From Pseudomonadota bacterium (GTDB lineage Bacteria; Pseudomonadota; Gammaproteobacteria; Pseudomonadales; UBA5518): a stretch of DNA of 8,100 nucleotides. Every line of letters starts with the position of its first letter. Position 1 is the first letter of the stretch. Location: the NCBI GenBank assembly GCA_963204845.1, contig CAUJIL010000124.1, positions 1-8,100 of the forward strand. The letters are read 5' to 3'. The notes under the pieces were generated by a model, which was given only the letters and a program-made list of their open reading frames with translations, was not told where the DNA came from and did no database searches. The position numbers and the translations under genes are program-made. This document shows positions 1 through 6,835 of the stretch, in pieces.

Positions 1-96
1 ACCGAGGATTTCGACCACGAGCAACGCGCCGTCCTCGAGCGCGATCGGTCCTTCGGGAACGGCAAGCCCCGTTGCAACGACGTACGGGGTGCTCAC
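1..96 (-). CDS. SMP-30/gluconolactonase/LRE-family protein, N-terminal fragment (cut by window edge)
   Basis: Only the first 32 codons are present, with no stop before the window edge. The visible peptide begins MSTPYVVATGLAVPEGP and continues into a strand-like stretch ending LLVVEILG. The pattern ATGL-x-x-PEGP followed by a short D-G turn and LLVVEI is typical of the first blade of SMP-30/gluconolactonase six-bladed beta-propellers. In that family the Glu of PEGP (residue 15 here) is a divalent-metal ligand. Members hydrolyse lactones and related esters, but the substrate varies and cannot be told from this fragment. The start is GTG at 96-94, which overlaps the TGA stop of the LLM oxidoreductase gene in a GTGA arrangement. 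There is no convincing Shine-Dalgarno sequence, so translational coupling to the upstream gene is likely. The family call rests on a short piece and on its fit with a neighbouring catabolic gene pair. Confidence 0.72.
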   Translation of the reverse strand, partial: MSTPYVVATGLAVPEGPIALEDGALLVVEILG

Positions 97-1112
97 TCTT
101 GCAACACCCGGATCACCCCGGCGAGCCGGGCGTCGTCGCGATCATCGACCGGCAGCGGCAGGCACAGGCCGTCGACGAGTCCATCGAAGCGCCGCCGCAG
201 TTCGGCGGCCAGCCGATCCCAGGTGGCGGCGGGCATCAGCGCATCCAGCAGCTCGTCGTCGACCTCGGCGGCGAGCAGATCCCAGCGGTTTTCTCGCACC
301 AGCGCGCGCAGTTTCTCGCCGGTCGGTTTTTTGTTATGCAGCTCCAGCGCTCCCCAGTAATGCGGGGTAGAGAGGTTGATCGCGAGCATCTCGCGGCGTT
401 GTTCGCGTTGCGCGCGCACCTCGGCGTCGGTGTTGCCGCTGGCACAGACCGGGGCGGCGATCAACGCCACGCTGCCCGGTGGTCGGCCAGCGCTGCGCTC
501 GCCGTCACGGATGCGAGCCCGCGTGACCTCTTCGATATAGCGCGGGGTGGTGGCGGCAGGATGCGTGAGCAAGCCATCCGCGCTGGCGCCGGCGAGCGTG
601 CTCATCAGCGGACCGATCGCGCCGAGGTGGACCGGAATTCTCCCCTCTGCCAGCGGCTTCGGGCGCGTCCACCCGTTCTGGCGGTTCAGCCGGTAGTACG
701 TGCCCTCGAAACGCAGCGGCACGTCGTGCTGCCAGGAGTTCCAGATCGCGCCGAGCGCTCCGAGGTATTCGCGCATGCGCGCGGCCGGGGGATGCCAGGG
801 CACGCTGTACTTGCCGACCAGCATCGGCGGCACCAGCGAGCTGAGTCCGAGCCGAAAGCGTCCGCCCGAGAGAGCCGCGAGGTTCCACGCGCCCACCGCG
901 GTGACCATCGGACTGCGCGCAAAACACACCAGGCCGCTGGTCGCCACCCCGACGCGCGAGGTCGCGGCAATCGCGGCATGCGCGCCGAGCAGCGCGTCGT
1001 GGGCGACATCGGCCACCGTGATCACGTCACAGCCCAGCGCTTCGGCACGCCGGGCCTGCGCGGGCACATCGGCCAGCTCAAGATTCATGTCCAGGGTGAG
1101 CCAGACTTTCAC
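93..1112 (-). CDS. LLM-class oxidoreductase, F420-dependent-like (MSMEG_2256-type)
   Basis: A 339-residue protein of the luciferase-like monooxygenase superfamily, a TIM-barrel fold that binds FMN or coenzyme F420. The sequence resembles the group named 'probable F420-dependent oxidoreductase, MSMEG_2256 family'. Supporting segments are MKVWLTLD at the N-terminus, the AEALG helix near residue 23, FARSPMVTA at 64-72, LSGGRFRLGL at 81-90, RMREYLGALGAIW at 112-124, and GPLMSTLAGASADGLLTHP at 167-185. The last is the family's cofactor-phosphate and barrel-closing region. The GTG start at 1112 is chosen because it restores the family's MKV-x-x-TLD opening; an internal ATG at residue 9 would remove it. 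No clear Shine-Dalgarno sequence precedes the GTG. The gene follows the SDR gene by 18 bp and overlaps the SMP-30-like gene by 4 bp, indicating one operon. Whether the cofactor is F420 or FMN, and what the substrate is, cannot be determined here. Confidence 0.85.
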   Translation of the reverse strand: MKVWLTLDMNLELADVPAQARRAEALGCDVITVADVAHDALLGAHAAIAATSRVGVATSGLVCFARSPMVTAVGAWNLAALSGGRFRLGLSSLVPPMLVGKYSVPWHPPAARMREYLGALGAIWNSWQHDVPLRFEGTYYRLNRQNGWTRPKPLAEGRIPVHLGAIGPLMSTLAGASADGLLTHPAATTPRYIEEVTRARIRDGERSAGRPPGSVALIAAPVCASGNTDAEVRAQREQRREMLAINLSTPHYWGALELHNKKPTGEKLRALVRENRWDLLAAEVDDELLDALMPAATWDRLAAELRRRFDGLVDGLCLPLPVDDRDDARLAGVIRVLQE

Positions 1113-1130
1113 GGCGGGTGTGCCGCGGAC

Positions 1131-2003
1131 TCAGCGCCGCTGACGCTCGGGGATCGCGAGTCCGTGCAGCCTGGCGCTGGCCTCGCTCATCAGGCGAACC
1201 GCTTCGGCGCGCGGTGTGGCGGCGATGCGCTCGGCTGTCGCCCGATTGCGTTCGCCCGCGATCCAGACCGGCCCCTGCCCAAGCTGCTCCAGCGCCTCGC
1301 GCGCCACATCGTCGGAACTCATGGGAACGATTCCGAGTGCCTGGACGGCCGCGTTCGCCTCGGAGTGGTCGCTGCGATCGAAGCGCACGCTGGAGCGCTC
1401 CATCGCCGGCGTGGTGGTCGCGCCCGCCAGCAGACCGAGCACGTCGACGCCGCTGGCACCCAGTTCCCACCACAGTCCCTCGGCCAGCACCTTGTCGAAG
1501 GACTTGGTGGCCGCATAGGTAGCCACGTACCCGCCACCGGCGAGCGCTGACAACGACGACATCAGGATGATGCCACCACGCCCGCGCTCCTTCATGCGCG
1601 AACCGAGTAGATGCACCAGCGTCAACGGACCGATGCAGTTGAGGCGCACGAGACCGAGCGCCTTGTCGAGTTCGTCGTCGAGCAGGAAGCCGGCCCCGTG
1701 GGTGGCACCGGCGTTGTAGACCAGCATCCCGACCTCGCGCTCACCGACGATTGCCGCGGCACGCGCACCGAGATCCGGTGCCGTCAGATCGAGCGTATGC
1801 GCGCTGATCCGCACACCGTAGGTGCGCGAGATGTCGGCCGCGACCTCATCGAGCGGAGGCTGGCGACGCGCGGTAAGAATCAGATCCAGACCGCGTGCCG
1901 CGAGCTGCTCGGCGAAACTGCGCCCGATCCCTTCCGAACCCCCGGCCACGAACGCCCAGGGACCGTAGCGCCGGGCAAAGGGCGTCTGCTCTTGTTCTTG
2001 CAT
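1131..2003 (-). CDS. SDR-family NAD(P)-dependent oxidoreductase
   Basis: A classical short-chain dehydrogenase/reductase of 290 residues from the chosen start. The Rossmann nucleotide-binding motif is AGGSEGIG at residues 20-27, a variant of TGxxxGxG. Asp72 fits the adenine-contacting position, NAGA is at 97-100, and the catalytic residues are Asn122, Ser150, Tyr163 and Lys167 in SSLSALAGG followed by YAATK. Arg46-Arg47 after the second strand favours NADPH over NADH. The YGPWAFVAGGSEGIG opening and the SSDDVAREALEQLGQGPVWIAG C-terminal part resemble SDRs of the long-chain 3-oxoacyl reductase or 17-beta-hydroxysteroid dehydrogenase-like branch; the exact substrate is unknown. The ATG at 2003 is preferred over an in-frame ATG at 2042: GGAA lies 7 nt upstream of it, and the extra 13 residues (MLAVQTRDDRKHA) have no family counterpart. 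It is probably the first gene of an operon with the LLM oxidoreductase and the SMP-30-like gene. Confidence 0.88.
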   Translation of the reverse strand: MQEQEQTPFARRYGPWAFVAGGSEGIGRSFAEQLAARGLDLILTARRQPPLDEVAADISRTYGVRISAHTLDLTAPDLGARAAAIVGEREVGMLVYNAGATHGAGFLLDDELDKALGLVRLNCIGPLTLVHLLGSRMKERGRGGIILMSSLSALAGGGYVATYAATKSFDKVLAEGLWWELGASGVDVLGLLAGATTTPAMERSSVRFDRSDHSEANAAVQALGIVPMSSDDVAREALEQLGQGPVWIAGERNRATAERIAATPRAEAVRLMSEASARLHGLAIPERQRR

Positions 2004-2060
2004 GGCGTGTTTCCGATCGTCGCGCGTCTGGACTGCCAGCATGGCGCGGCGGTTGTTTTT

Positions 2061-2120
2061 TGTCAGTCGACTTGACCATTATGTCAGCGGACGACTCCAG
2101 TGCATAGTCTGCATCGGCGG
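2061..2120 (-). promoter_or_regulatory. Possible promoter/operator region of the SDR-LLM-SMP30 operon
   Basis: This lies in the 162-bp gap between gyrB and the SDR start. On the minus strand CATAAT (plus 2078-2083) matches five of six bases of a sigma-70 -10 box, but no good -35 element sits at the right distance. Around it is a direct repeat, read on the plus strand as TGTCAGTCGAC (2061-2071) and TGTCAGCGGAC (2082-2092). The two copies match at 9 of 11 positions and are offset by 21 bp, so they face the same side of the helix. An operator for an unidentified regulator is possible; chance is not excluded. Confidence 0.25.
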
Positions 2121-2124
2121 CGTG

Positions 2125-2144
2125 GCCGCACCATCAGGTGCGGC
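2125..2144 (-). terminator. Stem-loop downstream of gyrB, possible terminator or mRNA 3' end structure
   Basis: A perfect 8-bp inverted repeat, GCCGCACC-ATCA-GGTGCGGC, begins 21 nt after the gyrB stop codon. The stem is GC-rich with a 4-nt loop. No T-run follows it in the direction of gyrB transcription, so it does not meet the usual rule for an intrinsic terminator. It may be a Rho-associated 3' end or a stabilising hairpin. A smaller CCGG-AAAA-CCGG inverted repeat (2150-2161) lies between it and gyrB. Confidence 0.4.
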
Positions 2145-2165
2145 GTCGGCCGGAAAACCGGAGTT

Positions 2166-4607
2166 TCAGATATCCAGATTCGCGACCGCCAGCGCGTTCT
2201 GTTCGATGAACAGCCGCCGCGGCTCGACGTCGTCGCCCATCAGCGTGGTGAACAGCTGGTCGGCCGTGATCGCGTCCTCCACCGTCACGCGCAGCAGGCG
2301 ACGGGCTTCCGGGTCCATCGTGGTTTCCCACAGCTGTTCCGGATTCATCTCGCCGAGACCCTTGTAGCGCTGGATCGTATACCCCTTGCGCGCCTCGGCC
2401 ATCAACCATTCCAAGGCGTCCGCAAAGGTAGTGACCACTTGCTCACGTTCGCCGCGACGAACGAACCCGTCGGCTTCGATCAGATCCGACAGGGTGCGGC
2501 CCAAGCCGACGATCTCGCGGTATTCCCCGGAAGCCAGGAAATCGCGCGACAGCACGTAACGGGTCGCGACACCGTGGCTGGTCACCTCGACCGCGGGCAG
2601 CGACTGGTGGCGTTCCTCGTCCTCGTGAGCGTAAAAGCGGAACACATCGTCGCCGGAACGCCGATCGCCGGCAAAACGCTGCGCGAGCGTCTCCAGCCAT
2701 TGCTGCAACGAGTCGCGGTCCGCCAGCCGGGCACCGTCGAGCGCCGGAACCATCATCATTTCCTCGAGCACCCGCTGCGGATAGATGCGCGACATGCGCT
2801 CGATGATCCGCAGCACGCGCCGGTACTGGGCCACCAGAGATTCCAGCGCCTCACCGCCGATGCCCGGTGCTTCACGGTTCACGTGCAGCGTGGCGTTCTC
2901 CAGCGCCGACTGCGTCAGGTACTGGCCCAGCGCATCGTCGTCCTTCAGGTACTGCTGCTGCTTGCCCTTGGCGAGCTTGTACAGCGGGGGTTGCGCGATG
3001 TAGATGTAGCCGCGCTCGACCAGTTCGCGCATCTGGCGGAAAAAGAACGTCAGCAGCAGCGTACGGATGTGCGAGCCGTCCACGTCGGCATCGGTCATGA
3101 TGATGACGCGGTGGTAGCGCAGCTTGTCCGCGTTGAACTCGTCGCTGCCGATACCGCAGCCGAGCGCGGTGACCAGCGTGCCGATCTCCTGCGACGACAG
3201 CATCTTGTCGAAGCGCGCCTTCTCGACGTTCAGGATCTTGCCCTTCAGCGGCAGGATGGCCTGGTAGCGGCGGTCACGCCCCTGCTTGGCCGACCCCCCC
3301 GCGGAATCACCCTCGACCAGGAACAGTTCGGACTGCGACGGATCCTTCTCCTGGCAGTCGGCGAGCTTGCCGGGCAGACCCGCAATGTCCAGCGCCCCCT
3401 TGCGTCGCGTCATCTCGCGTGCCTTGCGCGCCGCCTCGCGCGCCCGCGCGGCATCGATCATCTTGCCGACCACCGCCTTGGCTTCCCCGGGATACTCGAG
3501 CAAGTAGTCGCCGAACTTCTCGTTCATCGCCTGTTCGACGGCGTTCTTGACCTCGGAGGACACCAGCTTGTCCTTGGTCTGTGACGAGAACTTCGGATCC
3601 TGCACCTTGACCGAGATCACCGCGGTGAGTCCCTCGCGCGCATCGTCGCCGGTGGTCGCGACCTTTGCCTTCGCACCCAGCCCTTCCTTCTCGATGTAAC
3701 TGTTCAGATTGCGGGTCAGCGCGGCACGGAAGCCAGCCAGGTGGGTACCGCCGTCACGCTGCGGAATGTTGTTCGTGTAGCAGAACACGTTTTCCTGGTA
3801 CGAGTCGTTCCACTGCATCGCGACTTCGACGCCGATGCCGCCCTGATCGCTGCGGAAATGCAGCACGCGGTTGATCGAAGTCTTGTTCGTGTTCAGGAAC
3901 TCGACGAAAGCGCGCACGCCGCCCTCGTAACCGTAGCGCACTTCCTCGCCGGAACGTTCGTCCTTCAGCAGGATCTGCAACCCCGAGTTGAGGAACGCCA
4001 GTTCGCGCAGACGCTTGGCAAGGATATCGAAATGGAACTCGATGTTGCGGAATGTTTCGGGTGAGGGATGGAAACGGATTTCAGTGCCTTTGGTCATCGC
4101 ATCACCGACCACGGCGAGTGGCGCCACCGGCACGCCGTGCCGAAAAACCATCTCGTAAACCTTGCCGTTGCGGCGTATACGCAACGTCAATTCCGACGAC
4201 AGGGCATTGACCACCGAGGCACCCACCCCGTGCAGACCGCCCGAAACCTTGTACCCGCCCGTTTCCTCGCCGAACTTGCCGCCCGCGTGCAGCGTGGTCA
4301 TGATCAGTTCGGCGGCCGACACCCCTTCCTCGTGCATATCGGTGGGGATACCGCGACCGTTGTCGATCACACTGACCGACTCGTCCGGGTGGAGGATTAC
4401 CTGGATCTGGTTGCAGTGCCCGGCCAGCGCCTCGTCGATCGAGTTGTCGACCAACTCGAACACCATGTGGTGCAGACCCGTGCCATCGTCGGTGTCACCG
4501 ATATACATTCCGGGACGCTTGCGGACCGCGTCGAGGCCCTTCAGTACCTTGATGCTCTCGGCTCCGTACTCGGCATCGACCGTGCTATCCATGGGTTCCA
4601 CTATCAT
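2166..4607 (-). CDS. gyrB: DNA gyrase subunit B
   Basis: The ATPase subunit of type II topoisomerase GyrA2B2, which introduces negative supercoils. Residue numbers count from the ATG at 4607 (813 residues; E. coli has 804). The GHKL ATPase domain shows Glu51 and Asn55 in ELVDNSIDEAL, DNGRGIP at 82-88 and GLHGVG at 124-129. The transducer domain carries the ATP-contacting QTK loop at 343-345. The TOPRIM domain has EGDSAGGSA at 432-440 (catalytic Glu432) and DADVDG at 506-511 (metal-binding Asp506, 508, 510). Roughly residues 560-735 are the insert typical of gammaproteobacterial GyrB, followed by YKGLGEMNPEQLW at 748-760 and an ending ANLDI like E. coli. The start is uncertain. ATG at 4607 has AGAGGA only 2 nt upstream, GTG at 4601 has the same AGAGGA at an ideal 8 nt, and ATG at 4592 gives a length nearest the family. 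The outermost is listed. All three overlap the end of recF, so coupling is likely. Confidence 0.97.
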   Translation of the reverse strand: MIVEPMDSTVDAEYGAESIKVLKGLDAVRKRPGMYIGDTDDGTGLHHMVFELVDNSIDEALAGHCNQIQVILHPDESVSVIDNGRGIPTDMHEEGVSAAELIMTTLHAGGKFGEETGGYKVSGGLHGVGASVVNALSSELTLRIRRNGKVYEMVFRHGVPVAPLAVVGDAMTKGTEIRFHPSPETFRNIEFHFDILAKRLRELAFLNSGLQILLKDERSGEEVRYGYEGGVRAFVEFLNTNKTSINRVLHFRSDQGGIGVEVAMQWNDSYQENVFCYTNNIPQRDGGTHLAGFRAALTRNLNSYIEKEGLGAKAKVATTGDDAREGLTAVISVKVQDPKFSSQTKDKLVSSEVKNAVEQAMNEKFGDYLLEYPGEAKAVVGKMIDAARAREAARKAREMTRRKGALDIAGLPGKLADCQEKDPSQSELFLVEGDSAGGSAKQGRDRRYQAILPLKGKILNVEKARFDKMLSSQEIGTLVTALGCGIGSDEFNADKLRYHRVIIMTDADVDGSHIRTLLLTFFFRQMRELVERGYIYIAQPPLYKLAKGKQQQYLKDDDALGQYLTQSALENATLHVNREAPGIGGEALESLVAQYRRVLRIIERMSRIYPQRVLEEMMMVPALDGARLADRDSLQQWLETLAQRFAGDRRSGDDVFRFYAHEDEERHQSLPAVEVTSHGVATRYVLSRDFLASGEYREIVGLGRTLSDLIEADGFVRRGEREQVVTTFADALEWLMAEARKGYTIQRYKGLGEMNPEQLWETTMDPEARRLLRVTVEDAITADQLFTTLMGDDVEPRRLFIEQNALAVANLDI

Positions 4608-5709
4608 CTTCCTCTGTTGGGCGTATCACGCCATGTTCCACGTGGAACAATTGAATTTGCTGCCGGTCCACACCATCCCAGCAGCCACGCAGTTCTTCCG
4701 CATCCACGCAACTCAGCAGCACCTGACACGGCATCGCGGCCAGCAGCGTGCACAGTTGCCGCCGATGCTCCCGATCGAGCTCGGCCGGCAGATCATCGAC
4801 CAGGAACACACAACCACGCGCCGAATCGGCCATGAACACCCGCCCCTGGGCGAGCTTCATCGCTGCAACCACCAGCTTCTGCTGTCCGCGCGACAACACT
4901 TCGGCCGCATTCATGCCGCGCAACCGCACGCGAATATCCGCCCGGTGAGGCCCGCTATGCGTGAACCCTCGCTCGCGGTCACGCTCGAGCTGCTCCTGCA
5001 ACACGTCCGCCAGCTCGCGCGCGGCGTCCCACCCTCGGGAATAACCGAGTTCGAGCTCGTCAATTTGCAGCAATTCGCGCAAGGTAAGCTGAAAAACCGG
5101 ACGAAACCGATCGAAATACCCTTTTCTGAGCTCGTCCAGCCGCTGCGCGCCGACGCTCAGGTGGCTATCCCACGCTGCCAGTTCAACCGCTGGAATTCTA
5201 TCACGCCGCAGCAGGGCATTTCGCTGACGCAAACAGCGGTGCACATCCATCCAGAGCCGGTGAAACCCATGTTCCACGTGGAACACACCCCAGTCGAGGA
5301 ACTGGCGCCGGACCTTCGGACCGCCCTCGAGCAGGTCGAACGTTGAAGAATTGATCAACTGCAGCGGCAGACGTAACGCGAGCTCCGCCGAGTTGCGAAT
5401 CGGCTGGCCCTGGATCCGACCGCTGAACGTACCGTCGCGCTCGCGCGACACCCCGATTGCTACCGGCACGGGATCAGGCCCGCCGGGGAGCACACTGCCA
5501 AATACGGTACAGGACCCCGCCTCGTGGCGAATCACCGGATCCAGCCGCGGCGAGCGGAACGAGCGCCCGGACCCGAGCACATACACCGCTTCGAGCACGC
5601 TGGTCTTGCCCGAGCCGTTCGGTCCGCATAGCAGGTTGATGCGGCGCAGATTCAGCTCTGCCTGTTCGATGTTCCTGAGCTGCGCGATGCGCAGCCGCTG
5701 TATCGACAT
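4585..5709 (-). CDS. recF: DNA replication and repair protein RecF
   Basis: An SMC-like ATPase that acts with RecO and RecR to load RecA at single-strand gaps and stalled forks. The protein has 374 residues, slightly longer than E. coli RecF (357). Walker A is GPNGSGKT at 29-36. The conserved DWGVFHVEHGF segment is at 139-149, HSGPHRAD at 251-258, the ABC signature LSRGQQK at 272-278, and Walker B with the VFLVDDLPAELD block at 301-312 (Asp305, Asp306). After the usual C-terminal F-x-V-E-x-G strand (355-360) there is a tail of 14 residues, acidic in its middle, whose last codons overlap the beginning of gyrB. The ATG at 5709 lies 16 bp after the dnaN stop with no good Shine-Dalgarno sequence, so translation probably depends on dnaN. 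Two perfect parS-type palindromes lie inside the gene, both encoding FHVEH. Confidence 0.97.
   Translation of the reverse strand: MSIQRLRIAQLRNIEQAELNLRRINLLCGPNGSGKTSVLEAVYVLGSGRSFRSPRLDPVIRHEAGSCTVFGSVLPGGPDPVPVAIGVSRERDGTFSGRIQGQPIRNSAELALRLPLQLINSSTFDLLEGGPKVRRQFLDWGVFHVEHGFHRLWMDVHRCLRQRNALLRRDRIPAVELAAWDSHLSVGAQRLDELRKGYFDRFRPVFQLTLRELLQIDELELGYSRGWDAARELADVLQEQLERDRERGFTHSGPHRADIRVRLRGMNAAEVLSRGQQKLVVAAMKLAQGRVFMADSARGCVFLVDDLPAELDREHRRQLCTLLAAMPCQVLLSCVDAEELRGCWDGVDRQQIQLFHVEHGVIRPTEEDDSGTHG
4634..4649. other. parS: parS centromere-like site (ParB binding), copy near the recF 3' end
   Basis: TGTTCCACGTGGAACA is a perfect 16-bp palindrome. It matches the chromosomal parS sequence known from Pseudomonas and differs from the Bacillus-type site (TGTTTCACGTGAAACA) only by a symmetric base change in each half. 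ParB (Spo0J) loads at such sites near the origin, spreads, and is moved by ParA. It lies in recF codons for residues 354-359, reading LFHVEH. Confidence 0.92.
5270..5285. other. parS: parS centromere-like site (ParB binding), copy in the middle of recF
   Basis: This is a second perfect copy of TGTTCCACGTGGAACA, 636 bp from the other, exactly 212 codons, so both are read in the same phase. On the recF strand the identity extends to 19 bases (TGTTCCACGTGGAACATGG). Here it encodes VFHVEH within the conserved RecF segment DWG-x-FHVE, so both the protein motif and the DNA site constrain the sequence. Confidence 0.92.
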
Positions 5710-5725
5710 CCCGCGGTGCTGCAGC

Positions 5726-6835
5726 TCAGAGCCGCATCGGCATCACGACGTAAAGTGCTTCTCCGCCTGCGGCCGGATCCTCGATCAGCACACTGCGGCT
5801 GCCGTCCGACAACTGGAACTGCACTTCCTCGCTGCCGAGTGCGCTCAGCACGTCGATCAGGTAGCTGACATTGAACCCGATCTCGACACGTGCACCGTTG
5901 TAGCTCACGCCCACCTGCTCCTCGGCCTCCTCCTGCTCCGGGTTATTCGCCAGGATCTGCAGGTTGCCGTCCTCGAATACCAGCCGCACGCCGCGGTACT
6001 TCTCGTTCGACAGGATCGCGGTACGCGCCAGCGCATCCTTCAGCTCGCCCCTGGAGCCGATCATCCGCTTGTCGGCCTCTCGCGGCAGCACGCGCTCGTA
6101 GTCGGGGAACTTGCCATCGACCAGCTTCGAGGTGAACGTGAATTCGGGCGTGATCGCATGGAAGTGGTTGCCACCAAGCACGATCCGCACCTCCTCCGCC
6201 GGATCCTGCAGCAGGCGCAGCAGCTCGAGCACGCCCTTGCGCGGCAGGATCACCTGCGTATCCGTGCGTACACTGCCCATCTCACCGTTGAAGGTCGCCA
6301 TCGCAAGCCGGTGTCCGTCGGTTGCCACGGTGCGCAGCCGGTTTGGCGTCAACTCGAACAGCATCCCGTTCAGGTAGTAACGTACGTCCTGTTGTGCCAT
6401 CGAGAACGCCGTGCGATCGATCAGTTGCCTGAGCCTGATCTGGTTCATCGTGAATTCGACCGAACCGCCCGCCGGCTCGGTATTCGGAAACTCGCTGGCC
6501 GGAAGCGTCGACAATGTGAAACGGCTGCGACCGCAACGCAGTTGCAGCCGTTCGCCGTCGAGCGTGAACTCGAGCCGGCCGGACTCCGGCAGCGATTTGC
6601 AGATGTCGGCCAGCTTGCGGGCCGGCACCGTTATCTCGCCGCTCTCGCCGGACTCCGGCAACGTGATGCGCCCCGCGAACTCGACCTCGGTGTCCGTGCC
6701 GGTCAGCGTAAGCCGGTCACCATCGAGCGTGATCAGCACGTTCGACAGGATTGCCAGCGTCTGGCGTCTTTCCACGACGCCGGCAACCAGGCTCAGCGGC
6801 TTCAGCAAGGTATCCCGGGAAATCGCAAATTTCAT
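5726..6835 (-). CDS. dnaN: DNA polymerase III subunit beta (sliding clamp)
   Basis: The ring-shaped beta clamp, a head-to-tail homodimer that tethers polymerase III and other partners to DNA. The protein has 369 residues (E. coli 366) and falls into three similar domains, about 1-122, 125-250 and 252-369. The N-terminus MKFAISRDTLLKPLSLVAGVVERRQTLAILSN is typical of gammaproteobacteria except for small changes. The C-terminus ends VVMPMRL as in E. coli; this segment forms part of the hydrophobic pocket that binds clamp-interacting peptides. The ATG at 6835 is preceded by GGAGA 8 nt upstream. The gene follows dnaA after 63 bp with no terminator visible, and recF follows after 16 bp, so the three genes are probably co-transcribed. 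Confidence 0.97.
   Translation of the reverse strand: MKFAISRDTLLKPLSLVAGVVERRQTLAILSNVLITLDGDRLTLTGTDTEVEFAGRITLPESGESGEITVPARKLADICKSLPESGRLEFTLDGERLQLRCGRSRFTLSTLPASEFPNTEPAGGSVEFTMNQIRLRQLIDRTAFSMAQQDVRYYLNGMLFELTPNRLRTVATDGHRLAMATFNGEMGSVRTDTQVILPRKGVLELLRLLQDPAEEVRIVLGGNHFHAITPEFTFTSKLVDGKFPDYERVLPREADKRMIGSRGELKDALARTAILSNEKYRGVRLVFEDGNLQILANNPEQEEAEEQVGVSYNGARVEIGFNVSYLIDVLSALGSEEVQFQLSDGSRSVLIEDPAAGGEALYVVMPMRL

Noticed and set aside
72..1550. 492-codon open frame on the plus strand, opposite the LLM and SDR genes
   Set aside because: It runs antisense across two well-supported genes and their junction, and has a low-complexity Arg/His/Gly-rich product.
2004..2042. N-terminal extension of the SDR from an upstream ATG at 2042
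   Set aside because: It adds 13 residues with no family match and lacks a ribosome binding site, whereas the ATG at 2003 has GGAA at suitable spacing.
2051..2061. T-rich run as an intrinsic terminator
   Set aside because: The T-run is on the plus strand, where no gene ends. On the transcribed minus strand it is an A-run and follows no stem.
2875..2890. parS-like CGGTTCACGTGCAGCG in gyrB
   Set aside because: It keeps the central CACGTG-type core but mismatches the parS palindrome at six of sixteen positions and is not symmetrical. It is ordinary coding sequence.
2100..3584. 494-codon open frame on the plus strand, opposite gyrB
   Set aside because: It overlaps the conserved TOPRIM half of gyrB. 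Composition is that of a codon-bias shadow, with no known motif and no ribosome binding site.
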